From Mobiluncus massiliensis (GTDB lineage: Bacteria; Actinomycetota; Actinomycetes; Actinomycetales; Actinomycetaceae): DNA of 64,000 bases. The translations under genes and the position numbers were made by a program. The stretch covers positions 744,001 to 808,000 of the forward strand of contig NZ_OX458329.1 in NCBI RefSeq assembly GCF_949769255.1, read 5' to 3'. Numbering within the stretch: position 1 is the stretch's first letter; the number at the start of each line of letters is the position of its first letter. This document shows, in pieces, positions 46,054 through 54,010 of this stretch. The notes under the pieces are model-generated. The model saw only the letters and a program-made list of their open reading frames with translations, made no database searches and was not told the origin of the DNA.

Positions 46054-48135
46054 CTAGGCTTTCGCCATACTTTCTTTCGCTTTCGCAACCACGTTTTCCA
46101 CGGTGAAACCGAAGTGGGCAAAGTTATCCGCACCGCTTGCCGGAGTACCGAACGTTTCCACCGAGACGGCTACTCCCGCATCTCCCAGATAGCGATACCA
46201 CGGCATCGCCAGTCCGGCTTCGATAGACACCCGGGCGCGGATTGACGCGGGCAAAACCGATTCCCGATAGGCCGCGTCCTGTTCCTCAAACCACTCCAAG
46301 CACGGCAGGGAAACGACCCGAGCCGCCACGCCCTCCTGAGCCAGCTGTTCTCCGGCCTGCAAAGCCAGAGCGACTTCGGAACCCGTCGCCAGCAAAATGA
46401 CCGCGGGATTGTCCCCAAAGTCCTTCAGCACGTAACCGCCGCGCGCCACATTGTTCGCGCTGGCCAAGCCGGTGTCCGCCCCGCGCGCGGGATTGGGCAG
46501 CTTTTGACGGCTCAACGCCAAACCGGCCGGGCCGCGCCGCCGCATAATCTCTAACCAGGCATACGCGGTTTCCGCGCCGTCCGAGGGACGTACCACCGCC
46601 AGGTCCGGAATGGCGCGCAAGCTGGTCAGCGTCTCTACCGGCTGGTGAGTCGGTCCGTCCTCGCCGACCCCGATAGAGTCGTGGGTCCATACGTAAGTGA
46701 CCGGCAGCTTCATCAGTGCTGAGAGGCGCACCGCCCCGCGCATAAAGTCCGAGAACACCAGGAAAGTCCCCGCGTAGGGACGGGTTAAACCGCTGGTGGC
46801 GATGCCGTTGAGAATCCCTGCCATAGCGTGCTCGCGCACCCCGAAGTGCAGGTTGCGTCCCCATTCGCTGACGTTCGTCCACGCCTTCGTGGCACGGTCG
46901 GCGGGAGCAAAAGACGGTTCATCGGCGATGGCGGTGTTGTTGGAGCCTGCCAGGTCCGCGCTGCCGCCCCACAACTCCGGCAGCACGCCAGCCAAAGCGT
47001 TGATGACTTTGCCGGAGGCGGCGCGGGTGGCGATTGCGCTGCCGGGCTCGAACTGCGGCAGCGCCGACTCCACATCGGCGGGCAGCTCTCCATCCTGCAG
47101 ACGTTTCAGCAACGCGGCCTGCTGCGGGTGGGATTGCTGCCAGGCGGCAAAGCGTGGATCCCACTCAGCCCGGAATTCCCGGGCGCGCCTCGCGACGTTT
47201 TCCCTGGTCGCAGCGACAATTTCGGCAGGAACGTTGAACATCTTAGTGGGGTCCAGTCCCAGCGCGGTCTTGAGACCCTCCAGCTCTGAAGTGCCCAGAG
47301 CGGAGCCGTGAATGCCGCCCTGATTCTGTTTGTTCGGCGAGGGCCAGCCAATAATGGTACGCAACTTAATAATCGAGGGTTTGTGAGTTTCGGCTTTTGC
47401 GGCCTCGAAAGCGGCAAACAGAGCCTCCAGGTTTTCCACGTAAGACCCGTCGTCTTGCAGCCAGGACACTTCTTGGTAGTGCCAACCCTGGGATTCAAAC
47501 CGGGCGCGAATATCCTCAGTGAAGGCAATCTCAATATCGTCCTCGATAGAAATCCGGTTTTCGTCATATAGATAGATGAGGTTTCCGAGTTCCTGAGTAC
47601 CCGCCAGAGACATCGCCTCGTAGCTGATGCCTTCCTGCAGGCAGCCGTCCCCGGACACCACATAAATGTGATGGTCGAAGGGGCTTTCGCCGGGGGCTGC
47701 GTCCGGGTCCAGCAGCCCGCGCAGACGGCGCTGTTCCATCGCCATGCCGACCGCGGCCGCTATGCCGGTGCCCAAGGGCCCAGTAGTGACTTCCACACCG
47801 GGCTGGTGACGGTATTCGGGGTGTCCGGTCAACAGCCCGCCCGCTTGACGGAACTTTTTCAGGTCCTCCAGCTCTATCCCGTAGCCAGCCAGGAACAGCT
47901 GCACGTATTGCAGAGCCGAGGCGTGCCCGGCACTGAGAACGAAACGATCGCGGCCCAGCCACCAGGGGTCTGCCGGATCGCTGCGCATCACATACTGGTA
48001 GAGCAGGTAAGCGGCGGGAGCCAAAGAAATTGGGGTTCCCGGGTGTCCGTTACCGGCGTTTTCTACCGCGTCTGCCGCCAGAGCCTTGGCGGCTTTAATC
48101 GCCTGTTTGTCCAGTTCACTTGCCACAAATGTCAT
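46054..48135 (-). CDS. tkt: transketolase
   Basis: Transfers two-carbon units with thiamine pyrophosphate in the pentose phosphate pathway. The 693-residue product shows GNGHPGTPISLAP near residue 28, the cofactor motif GDGCLQEGISYEA, and in the C-terminal half TYVWTHDSIGVGEDGPTHQP. Length is normal. ATG 48135 follows AGGTGATG. It is alone in its transcription unit and divergent from xerD. Confidence 0.97.
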   Translation of the reverse strand: MTFVASELDKQAIKAAKALAADAVENAGNGHPGTPISLAPAAYLLYQYVMRSDPADPWWLGRDRFVLSAGHASALQYVQLFLAGYGIELEDLKKFRQAGGLLTGHPEYRHQPGVEVTTGPLGTGIAAAVGMAMEQRRLRGLLDPDAAPGESPFDHHIYVVSGDGCLQEGISYEAMSLAGTQELGNLIYLYDENRISIEDDIEIAFTEDIRARFESQGWHYQEVSWLQDDGSYVENLEALFAAFEAAKAETHKPSIIKLRTIIGWPSPNKQNQGGIHGSALGTSELEGLKTALGLDPTKMFNVPAEIVAATRENVARRAREFRAEWDPRFAAWQQSHPQQAALLKRLQDGELPADVESALPQFEPGSAIATRAASGKVINALAGVLPELWGGSADLAGSNNTAIADEPSFAPADRATKAWTNVSEWGRNLHFGVREHAMAGILNGIATSGLTRPYAGTFLVFSDFMRGAVRLSALMKLPVTYVWTHDSIGVGEDGPTHQPVETLTSLRAIPDLAVVRPSDGAETAYAWLEIMRRRGPAGLALSRQKLPNPARGADTGLASANNVARGGYVLKDFGDNPAVILLATGSEVALALQAGEQLAQEGVAARVVSLPCLEWFEEQDAAYRESVLPASIRARVSIEAGLAMPWYRYLGDAGVAVSVETFGTPASGADNFAHFGFTVENVVAKAKESMAKA

Positions 48136-48232
48136 AACTCATCACCTAAATTATCGGAAAGTCGGATAGATACTCGCGGATTTTGTCCCCGTCACTCGAT
48201 ACTATAAAAAAACCGGGTGAAAGGGGGAGGAT

Positions 48233-49189
48233 ATGGGCTCGCGACCTGCCCCCGATTTTGTGTATCCGGAACGGCTGGACCCCCACCCCTACTTGGACTA
48301 TCTGGCGGTGGAGCGCGGCGCTTCCCCGCATACCGTAGCGGCCTATACTCGGGACCTGCGGCGTTACGTGGCATTCCTGGTCGCTAACGGTGTCAAAAGT
48401 CTCGATGAGGTGACCTTGCCGGTTTTGGAGGCGTTTGTGCGTGCCCTAGAAGCGGGTTTCGGCGACTATGCCGCGGTGGCGCCGTCCTCGGCACGCCGGG
48501 TTATCGCCAGCGTGCGCTCCTGGCATCGCTATGCTTACGAAACCGGCGCGGCTCGCTCTAATCCGACAAAAGGCATCGCTCCAGCCAAGGTCAGCGCCCA
48601 CCTGCCCACGGTGTTGACCGTGGAGGAAGTCCAAGCCCTGCTGGAGGCCGCTAGTGCGCCCGGCGACGACAATGCGTTGCGGGATCGGGCGTTGCTGGAG
48701 TTCCTCTACGCGACGGGAGCCCGGATTTCTGAGGCGGTTAATCTGGCGGTTGACGATATAGACCTCGATGAGGAGATCCCGCTGGTGCGTCTGTTTGGCA
48801 AGGGCCGCAAGGAGCGCCTGTCCATGTTGGGCCACCTCGCTAAAGATGCTCTGGAAGCGTACCTGGTCCGGGTACGCCCGCGTTTGGCAGAAAAAGGTCA
48901 TTCACAAGGGCGGGTCTTTTTGAATACGTTGGGTCGGCCTCTCAGTCGGCAAAGTGCCTGGGCGATTATCCAGGCCGCGGCGCAGCGCGCCCAGATTACT
49001 GTTCCGGTTGGTCCTCATACTCTGCGGCATTGTTTTGCCACGCACCTGTTGCAAGGCGGCGCGGACGTCCGCGCGGTGCAGGAGCTGCTGGGTCACGCCT
49101 CGGTCACCACCACCCAGATTTACACGAAAGTCTCGAACGACATGCTCCGGGAAGTATACGCTTCGGCACACCCTCGTGCGCGATGGTGA
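48233..49189 (+). CDS. xerD: tyrosine recombinase XerD
   Basis: A site-specific recombinase that resolves chromosome dimers with XerC at dif. The 318-residue protein has an N-terminal SAM-like core-binding domain (LDYLAVERGASPHTVAAYTR) and a C-terminal catalytic domain with the arginine in ATGARISEA, GKGRKER with the catalytic lysine, HTLRHCFATHLL, LLGHASVTTTQIY with the histidine and the tyrosine nucleophile. ATG 48233 follows AGGGGGAGG. In other actinobacteria xerD sits close to parA-scpA-scpB, as here, but with an ATPase gene in between. Confidence 0.93.
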   Translation: MGSRPAPDFVYPERLDPHPYLDYLAVERGASPHTVAAYTRDLRRYVAFLVANGVKSLDEVTLPVLEAFVRALEAGFGDYAAVAPSSARRVIASVRSWHRYAYETGAARSNPTKGIAPAKVSAHLPTVLTVEEVQALLEAASAPGDDNALRDRALLEFLYATGARISEAVNLAVDDIDLDEEIPLVRLFGKGRKERLSMLGHLAKDALEAYLVRVRPRLAEKGHSQGRVFLNTLGRPLSRQSAWAIIQAAAQRAQITVPVGPHTLRHCFATHLLQGGADVRAVQELLGHASVTTTQIYTKVSNDMLREVYASAHPRARW

Positions 49190-49229
49190 TATAGCGGTTT
49201 TCGTTGGGCGCTTCGTCGCGGGGGCGCTC

Positions 49230-49307
49230 GCGAGAGGCGGAAGGGGGAGTACCCCCTCGCGTTTTGCGCGACTATTGTCGCAAAACGCTCACCCCCCAGC
49301 CTCTCGC
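49230..49307. repeat. nested inverted repeat after xerD
   Basis: Outer arms GCGAGAGGC (49230-49238) and GCCTCTCGC (49299-49307) enclose inner arms GCGTTTTGCG (49259-49268) and CGCAAAACGC (49279-49288), with G/C runs that partly pair between them. This is the architecture of REP or small non-autonomous elements. Confidence 0.75.
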
Positions 49308-49334
49308 TGAGTCGCCCCCTTGCTCCGGTCGCGC
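49308..49334. repeat. 27-bp direct repeat, copy 1
   Basis: Starts TGAGTCGCCCCCTTGCTCCG and recurs at 49567-49593 with one base difference. It immediately follows the nested inverted repeat. Confidence 0.75.
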
Positions 49335-49566
49335 CCAGCATCCTGGTTCGGCTTGCGTTCATGGTGCGTAATACAGTGAGTCGGGTTTGGTGTGTCCGGT
49401 GCGTGAATGACCGTTTTCGGTTCGGTTTGTTGCAACTCAATCACTCTGGAAACGTATCTACCAGGGGATTTAGAAGTGCTTGGTGGGGTATTGGCGTGTT
49501 TTTTGGTTTGAAATCGCTCGTTCGTGCATATGCTCTCTGCCGAGGTATCGGTTTTAGTGGGGACGG

Positions 49567-49593
49567 TGAGTCGCCCCCCTGCTCCGGTCGCGC
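49567..49593. repeat. 27-bp direct repeat, copy 2
   Basis: Second copy of the repeat at 49308, 259 bp further on. The two copies may mark the ends of an inserted stretch. Confidence 0.75.
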
Positions 49594-49631
49594 TTGACGC
49601 CCGGTTCGGGTCGCGTTTGGTGGTAAAGGGT

Positions 49632-49679
49632 GGGATTTGGGCTGTAGCTGCCAATAATGGCAGCTACAGCCCAAATCCC
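49632..49679. repeat. 22-bp perfect hairpin
   Basis: Arms 49632-49653 and 49658-49679 are perfectly complementary over 22 bp around the loop ATAA. No T run follows on the plus strand, so a classical terminator reading is weak. Confidence 0.85.
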
Positions 49680-49744
49680 CCTAGTTATCCACGCTGACGG
49701 TGACCTGAGCTTCTCTAAATTACTGAGATAAAAACTATTTAAAC

Positions 49745-49776
49745 GCGTCGGTGTGCCATATATGGCACACCGACGC
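49745..49776. repeat. 32-bp perfect palindrome
   Basis: The sequence reads the same on both strands over 32 bp, centred at TATA (49759-49762) with half-site GCGTCGGTGTGCCATA. It could be an operator, a recombination or transposition site, or a terminator-like hairpin. Confidence 0.85.
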
Positions 49777-49911
49777 AAATTAATAGGTTTAAGCCTGCCG
49801 GTCGGAAACCCTCGAGGCGGAAAACTGGGCGAAAGCGCTTGAATTCCTGTTTGAGCGTTTGGTTTGGCCCGTCTTCCGCCTGGAGCTCTTTGGGGCGTGG
49901 TATCCAGCCTG

Positions 49912-50057
49912 TGATTTCGTGTCAAATCGGGGGGTCCATACTCTTGATTTCGTGTAATTATTGCGTTAGTTATACTCTTGATTTCGTGTTATATTTGCGT
50001 TAGTTATACTCTTGATTTCGTGTTATATTTGCGTTAGTTATACTCTTGATTTCGTGT
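49912..50057 (+). repeat. 34-bp tandem repeats upstream of ATPase gene
   Basis: The unit begins ATACTCTTGATTTCGTGT and recurs at 49938, 49972, 50006 and 50040, a period of exactly 34 bp; copies 2 and 3 are identical, the last is cut short, and a degenerate copy of TGATTTCGTGT lies at 49912. The last unit contributes the -35 box of the ATPase promoter. Confidence 0.92.
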
Positions 50058-50073
50058 CGGGTGTACCTATAAT
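50046..50073 (+). promoter_or_regulatory. sigma-70-type promoter of the ATPase gene
   Basis: TTGATT (50046-50051) and TATAAT (50068-50073) are 16 bp apart. Transcription would start near 50080, giving a leader of about 23 nt. The -35 box is part of the last tandem repeat unit. Confidence 0.75.
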
Positions 50074-50102
50074 AGCAGGTAGATTGGTTTTAGTGAGGGA
50101 CT

Positions 50103-51461
50103 ATGTTTTACCGCAAGGCGATGGATGAGCTGCAGGAGTGGAAAGACCTTTCGAAAGGTCGTTCTGCGGTGCTGATTGAGGGGGCTCGTCGGGTGGGTAA
50201 AAGCACCTTGGCTGAAGAATTCGCCAAGTCTGCTTATAAGAGTCATATTCTCATCGATTTTTCTAAACAGAATCGTGATGTGGAAGACATATTTACTCAA
50301 AATTCTAACGATTTTGATCGTTTGAGTTCCTTGTTGTCGACGTATTTCGATACTCGGCTCTATCCCCGGGAATCACTGCTGGTTTTTGATGAAGTACAAA
50401 TGTTTCCCTTTGCTCGGCAGATGGTGAAGCATCTGGTTGCGGATGGACGCTATGACATAGTAGAGACAGGTTCCTTAATCTCCCTCAAGCAGAATGTGCG
50501 CGACATCGTCATTCCCTCTGAGGAACGGACTTTGGAACTGTATCCCCTAGATTTTGAGGAATTTTGTTTGGCGCAAGGCAGCGAGTTGCTGACTAATGCC
50601 ATAAAAGAAGCATTCGTGAAATTACAGCCCTTACCTAATGCTTTACACCGTAAGGCGCAACGGTTATGGCGTGAATACCTGCTGGTAGGAGGGATGCCCG
50701 GGGTTGTGGATGCCTATCTGCCAAATCTGGACTTTCATGAAGCCGACAGCATGAAACGCGATATTTTAAGCCTGTATCGTAAGGATATTGCCAAATTTAC
50801 TCTAGGTGAGGAAAGCCAGGTTAGTACCATATTTGATGCGATTGCAGTACAGCTGTCTAAACACAACAAGAAGTTCACTTTTTCGACCCTGGGTGAAAAT
50901 ATGCGTTGGCGTAACTTAGAGGCAGCCTTTTTCTGGTTGACGGATTCCCGCATTGTGAATCTGTGCCATAATGTGACCGACCCTACAGTGGGTTTGAGTC
51001 TCAGTGCAGATCCGGCAGTTTTCAAATGTTTTCTGGGGGATACCGGTCTGCTTGTTGCGCAAGTGTTTTCCGATCAGAAGACCACGCCGAACGAACTCTA
51101 TAAAGAAATCCTGTTCAAAAAAATAGGTTTCAATGAGGGGATGTTGGTGGAAAACCTGGTGGCTCAGTCACTACGTGCGAATGGACATAAATTGTTCTTC
51201 TTCTCTAAGAATGACCGGGATAGCAGTAAAAATACGATGGAAGTGGATTTCCTCATCACCGGAAAAAGCAACAAATCCGCGCGAACGAAAATCCACCCTA
51301 TTGAAGTAAAAAGTACCTCACGGTATTCCACAACGTCTCTGGATAAGTTTGCTGCAAAATTCGGAAAGCGGGTCGGTACCTCCTATGTCTTGCATCCCGG
51401 TCAACTCAAAGTTACCGACACGCGCATCCATTTACCGCTCTACATGGCATTTTGTCTATAG
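50103..51461 (+). CDS. AAA ATPase with DUF4143 domain
   Basis: The 452-residue product has an AAA_14-type ATPase domain: Walker A GARRVGKST at 27-35, Walker B SLLVFDEVQ at about 92-100. The second half fits DUF4143, and near the C-terminus MEVDFLITG followed by HPIEVKSTSRYS resembles the PD-(D/E)xK nuclease-like core found there. These proteins are widespread, highly mobile in distribution and of uncertain function. GAGG at 50095-50098 precedes ATG 50103. Base composition is AT-richer than xerD and parA, and repeats flank it, so it looks like an insertion into a conserved neighbourhood. Confidence 0.85.
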   Translation: MFYRKAMDELQEWKDLSKGRSAVLIEGARRVGKSTLAEEFAKSAYKSHILIDFSKQNRDVEDIFTQNSNDFDRLSSLLSTYFDTRLYPRESLLVFDEVQMFPFARQMVKHLVADGRYDIVETGSLISLKQNVRDIVIPSEERTLELYPLDFEEFCLAQGSELLTNAIKEAFVKLQPLPNALHRKAQRLWREYLLVGGMPGVVDAYLPNLDFHEADSMKRDILSLYRKDIAKFTLGEESQVSTIFDAIAVQLSKHNKKFTFSTLGENMRWRNLEAAFFWLTDSRIVNLCHNVTDPTVGLSLSADPAVFKCFLGDTGLLVAQVFSDQKTTPNELYKEILFKKIGFNEGMLVENLVAQSLRANGHKLFFFSKNDRDSSKNTMEVDFLITGKSNKSARTKIHPIEVKSTSRYSTTSLDKFAAKFGKRVGTSYVLHPGQLKVTDTRIHLPLYMAFCL

Positions 51462-51542
51462 ACCCGTTAGCCCGCTAACAGCCTTCGCAGTACGCGCTGA
51501 GTGCTCACGTGTCACCTCGCGAGTTCTCGTTCAAGTAACGCG

Positions 51543-51603
51543 GGCAATGTGGGTGGTTTCTCGGAAGTGTGGGGAGCGTAGGCTCCCCGCCACCGCCATT
51601 GCC
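51543..51603. repeat. nested inverted repeat before parA
   Basis: Three arms nest: GGCAATG/CATTGCC (51543-51549, 51597-51603), GGTGG/CCACC (51552-51556, 51590-51594) and GGGGAGC/GCTCCCC (51571-51577, 51582-51588). The layout is like that at 49230-49307 on the other side of the ATPase gene. Confidence 0.75.
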
Positions 51604-51658
51604 TGGAACCGGTGGTGAGGTGGTATATCGACGGAACAACTTTGGGTAAACTGTAGAG

Positions 51659-52522
51659 GTGAATGCTAACCAACCCGCGATGATGCCTGTTCCTGATACG
51701 GATAAAGAGTACCCCGTTCCGAAGCCTCTGAAAGGCCACGGTCCGGCGCGGATTATCGCCATGTGCAACCAAAAGGGCGGGGTTGGCAAGACCACGACAT
51801 CCATCAACTTGGCGGCAGCATTGGCAGAATACGGCCGCAAAGTACTGCTGGTAGATTTCGATCCGCAGGGTGCGGCCTCGGTCGGTTTAGGCATCAACGG
51901 TCACGAGATGGACACAACTATCTATTCCCTGATGGTCGGCCCGCACCGCGACTTGACGACTGCTGATGTTATTCACCACACCAGCACGGAAAACCTCGAC
52001 ATCATTCCGGCCAACATTGACCTTTCCGCCGCGGAGCTGCAACTGGTAAATGAAGTGGCCCGGGAATCTATTCTGGCTCGGGTGCTACGGGAAGTAGAAC
52101 CGGAATATGACGCAATTATTATCGACTGCCAGCCGTCACTAGGTTTGCTCACGGTCAATGCTTTGACGGCGGCTCACGGGGTGATTATTCCGGTATCTAC
52201 CGAATTTTTCGCCCTACGCGGGGTGGCGCTGCTGATGGAAACTATTGAAACCGTACGTGACCGGTTGAACCCGAAACTGCAGTTAGACGGCATTTTGGCG
52301 ACATTGGTGGACTCGCGAACCCTGCATTCCAAGGAAGTTCAGGAACGCCTGCTCGAAGCCTTTCAAGACAAAATGTTCTCTACCGTCATCAAACGCACCG
52401 TGAAGTTCCCCGACTCTACCGTGGCGACCCGGCCTATCACCGAATTTGCCCCCACCCACGAAGGCGCCCAAGCCTACCGCCGCTTGGCACGCGAAGTGAT
52501 AGCTAAGGGCTATGTCGCCTAA
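51659..52522 (+). CDS. ParA-family ATPase beside scpAB
   Basis: A 287-residue ParA/Soj-type ATPase with the deviant Walker A KGGVGKTT at 39-46, VDFDPQG (Walker A') and IIIDCQPSLGLL (Walker B). This is the copy found next to scpA-scpB in actinobacteria, not the origin-linked parA-parB pair; no parB is present. It probably helps chromosome organisation with condensin. GTG 51659 has no Shine-Dalgarno sequence; TAAACT at 51647-51652 just upstream would allow a leaderless mRNA. ATG 51680 is the alternative. Confidence 0.9.
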   Translation: MNANQPAMMPVPDTDKEYPVPKPLKGHGPARIIAMCNQKGGVGKTTTSINLAAALAEYGRKVLLVDFDPQGAASVGLGINGHEMDTTIYSLMVGPHRDLTTADVIHHTSTENLDIIPANIDLSAAELQLVNEVARESILARVLREVEPEYDAIIIDCQPSLGLLTVNALTAAHGVIIPVSTEFFALRGVALLMETIETVRDRLNPKLQLDGILATLVDSRTLHSKEVQERLLEAFQDKMFSTVIKRTVKFPDSTVATRPITEFAPTHEGAQAYRRLAREVIAKGYVA

Positions 52523-53351
52523 CCCTGACCCGAACCTGCCCGACACGGCCCCGGACAACCAAGAACCGGCAGACTTGGACACGGCGGACACCCCCGCTTT
52601 TGAGGTCCATTCACCCGAGTACACCGGACCGTTTCACCTGCTGGCGGACCTGGTCGCGAAACGCAAACTGGACATCACCGCTTTTGCCCTCGCCGAAGTG
52701 ACCGCGGATTTCCTCGCTTACCTGGATAAATGGCCCAATCTGGCCGAAGCGACCGAATTCCTGGTCATCGCGGCAACTCTGTTGGACATCAAAGCGGCGC
52801 GGCTCTTGCCGGGCATGGCTGACAGCGAGGAGGACCTGGAACTTCTGGAAGCCCAGGACCTGCTGATTTCCCGGCTCATTCAATATCAAACCTATAAAGA
52901 AGCCTCGAACTTTGTCGAGGAGCAGCTGGAGGTCTTTCAACTGGTGACAGGACGCGTGCCGGGGGACGAGCCGGCTCTGAAACATGTCCTTGCGGAACTG
53001 AAAACCCAGATTGACCCCGAGGAGTTGGCCCGCCGTGCTGCCAGCACCCTGTACGCGGTTCCTCCGCAAGTCCTGGTCGCCCACCTGCATGATCCGCTCG
53101 TTTCGGTTCATGAGCAGACCGCGGTGCTCAGCGAGCGTCTGCAACGTGCCCGCACCCTCACGTTTAAAGAACTTGTGGCAGATGCCAAAACACTGCCGGT
53201 AATCATTTCGCGATTCCTGGCTCTGCTGGATATGTATCGCTCCGGGGTATTGAGTTTTACCCAGGAAAATCCTTTAGGTAAGTTAGTTATCACCTGGGTC
53301 GGCTCCAGCGAAACCGAGACCGAACCCCAGATTGAGGACGAATGGGAATGA
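52512..53351 (+). CDS. scpA: segregation and condensation protein ScpA
   Basis: ScpA is the kleisin that joins SMC heads. The 279-residue protein begins with a disordered acidic stretch, then FEVHSPEYTGPFHLLADLVAKRKLDITAFALAEVT, which is the N-terminal SMC-contact helix bundle, and ends with the C-terminal winged-helix region (FLALLDMYRSGVLSFTQENP). ATG 52512 overlaps parA by 11 bp. Partner of scpB next to it. Confidence 0.94.
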   Translation: MSPNPDPNLPDTAPDNQEPADLDTADTPAFEVHSPEYTGPFHLLADLVAKRKLDITAFALAEVTADFLAYLDKWPNLAEATEFLVIAATLLDIKAARLLPGMADSEEDLELLEAQDLLISRLIQYQTYKEASNFVEEQLEVFQLVTGRVPGDEPALKHVLAELKTQIDPEELARRAASTLYAVPPQVLVAHLHDPLVSVHEQTAVLSERLQRARTLTFKELVADAKTLPVIISRFLALLDMYRSGVLSFTQENPLGKLVITWVGSSETETEPQIEDEWE

Positions 53352-54010
53352 GCGACGACCAAGAATTATGGGCTTCACTGGAAGCTATTTTGATGATTAC
53401 CGAAGCGCCGGTAGGTGTGGACGTGTTGTCCGTAGCCCTGCAGACCCCGGAGACAGAGGTGTACGCCGCCCTGCAGGGGTTGGCTGCGGAATATCGCGGT
53501 GAAGGCGGGGAGGGAGCCCTGTTCGGCCGCCCGCGCGGATTTGAGCTGCGGGAAGTCGGCGGCGGGTGGCGCATCTACGTGGCGCCGCGGTTTCAGACCT
53601 TGGTGCAGCGTTTCGTGACTCTCGGCTCGACCGGTCGGCTTTCACAAGCGGCGTTGGAAACGTTGGCGGTCGTGGCTTACAAACAGCCCTGTACCCGCGC
53701 CCAAGTCGCCGCCATTCGCGGGGTGAACGTGGATTCGGTGATGCGTAACCTGGCGGCGCGCGGGCTCATCGAGGAATGCGGACAAACGAACCTTGGAGCT
53801 TTGCTGTACCGCACCACCGCGGCTTTCCTGGAACAGACCGGGCTGGACAGCCTGGATCAGCTGCCGCCCTTAGCTCCATATATGCCGGCTAACCCCGATT
53901 TGTCTCAGGTCTTGGCGGCGGAAACGGCCGACATGCTGTGGGATGCCCAAACCCAACGCAGCGCGGACGACAGAGAAATCAATGACACAGAAAGCAGTAC
54001 AGATGACTGA
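53348..54010 (+). CDS. scpB: segregation and condensation protein ScpB
   Basis: ScpB dimer binds the middle of ScpA in the condensin complex. The 220-residue protein has two winged-helix domains, with EAILMITEAPVGVDVLSVAL in the first and LETLAVVAYKQPCTRAQVAAIRGVN, the conserved block, in the second. ATG 53348 is preferred over ATG 53342 because GAGGA at 53334-53338 is 9 nt away and the start overlaps the scpA stop as ATGA. Confidence 0.94.
   Translation: MSDDQELWASLEAILMITEAPVGVDVLSVALQTPETEVYAALQGLAAEYRGEGGEGALFGRPRGFELREVGGGWRIYVAPRFQTLVQRFVTLGSTGRLSQAALETLAVVAYKQPCTRAQVAAIRGVNVDSVMRNLAARGLIEECGQTNLGALLYRTTAAFLEQTGLDSLDQLPPLAPYMPANPDLSQVLAAETADMLWDAQTQRSADDREINDTESSTDD

Larger units (their letters stand above)
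49190..50102. other. repeat-rich spacer between xerD and the AAA ATPase
   Basis: No convincing gene in 913 bp. The stretch holds a nested inverted repeat (49230-49307), two copies of a 27-bp direct repeat (49308 and 49567), a 22-bp perfect hairpin (49632-49679), a 32-bp palindrome (49745-49776), and four or five copies of a 34-bp tandem repeat ending in a promoter. The open frames seen are short and disagree between strands. Confidence 0.7.

Noticed and set aside
49289-49654. Minus-strand frame of 121 codons and opposite frames near 49361-49597
   Set aside because: They cross inverted repeats, conflict with each other, and lack ribosome-binding sites or recognisable features.
49938-50057. 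CRISPR array
   Set aside because: The 34-bp units follow each other directly with no variable spacers, and no cas genes are present.
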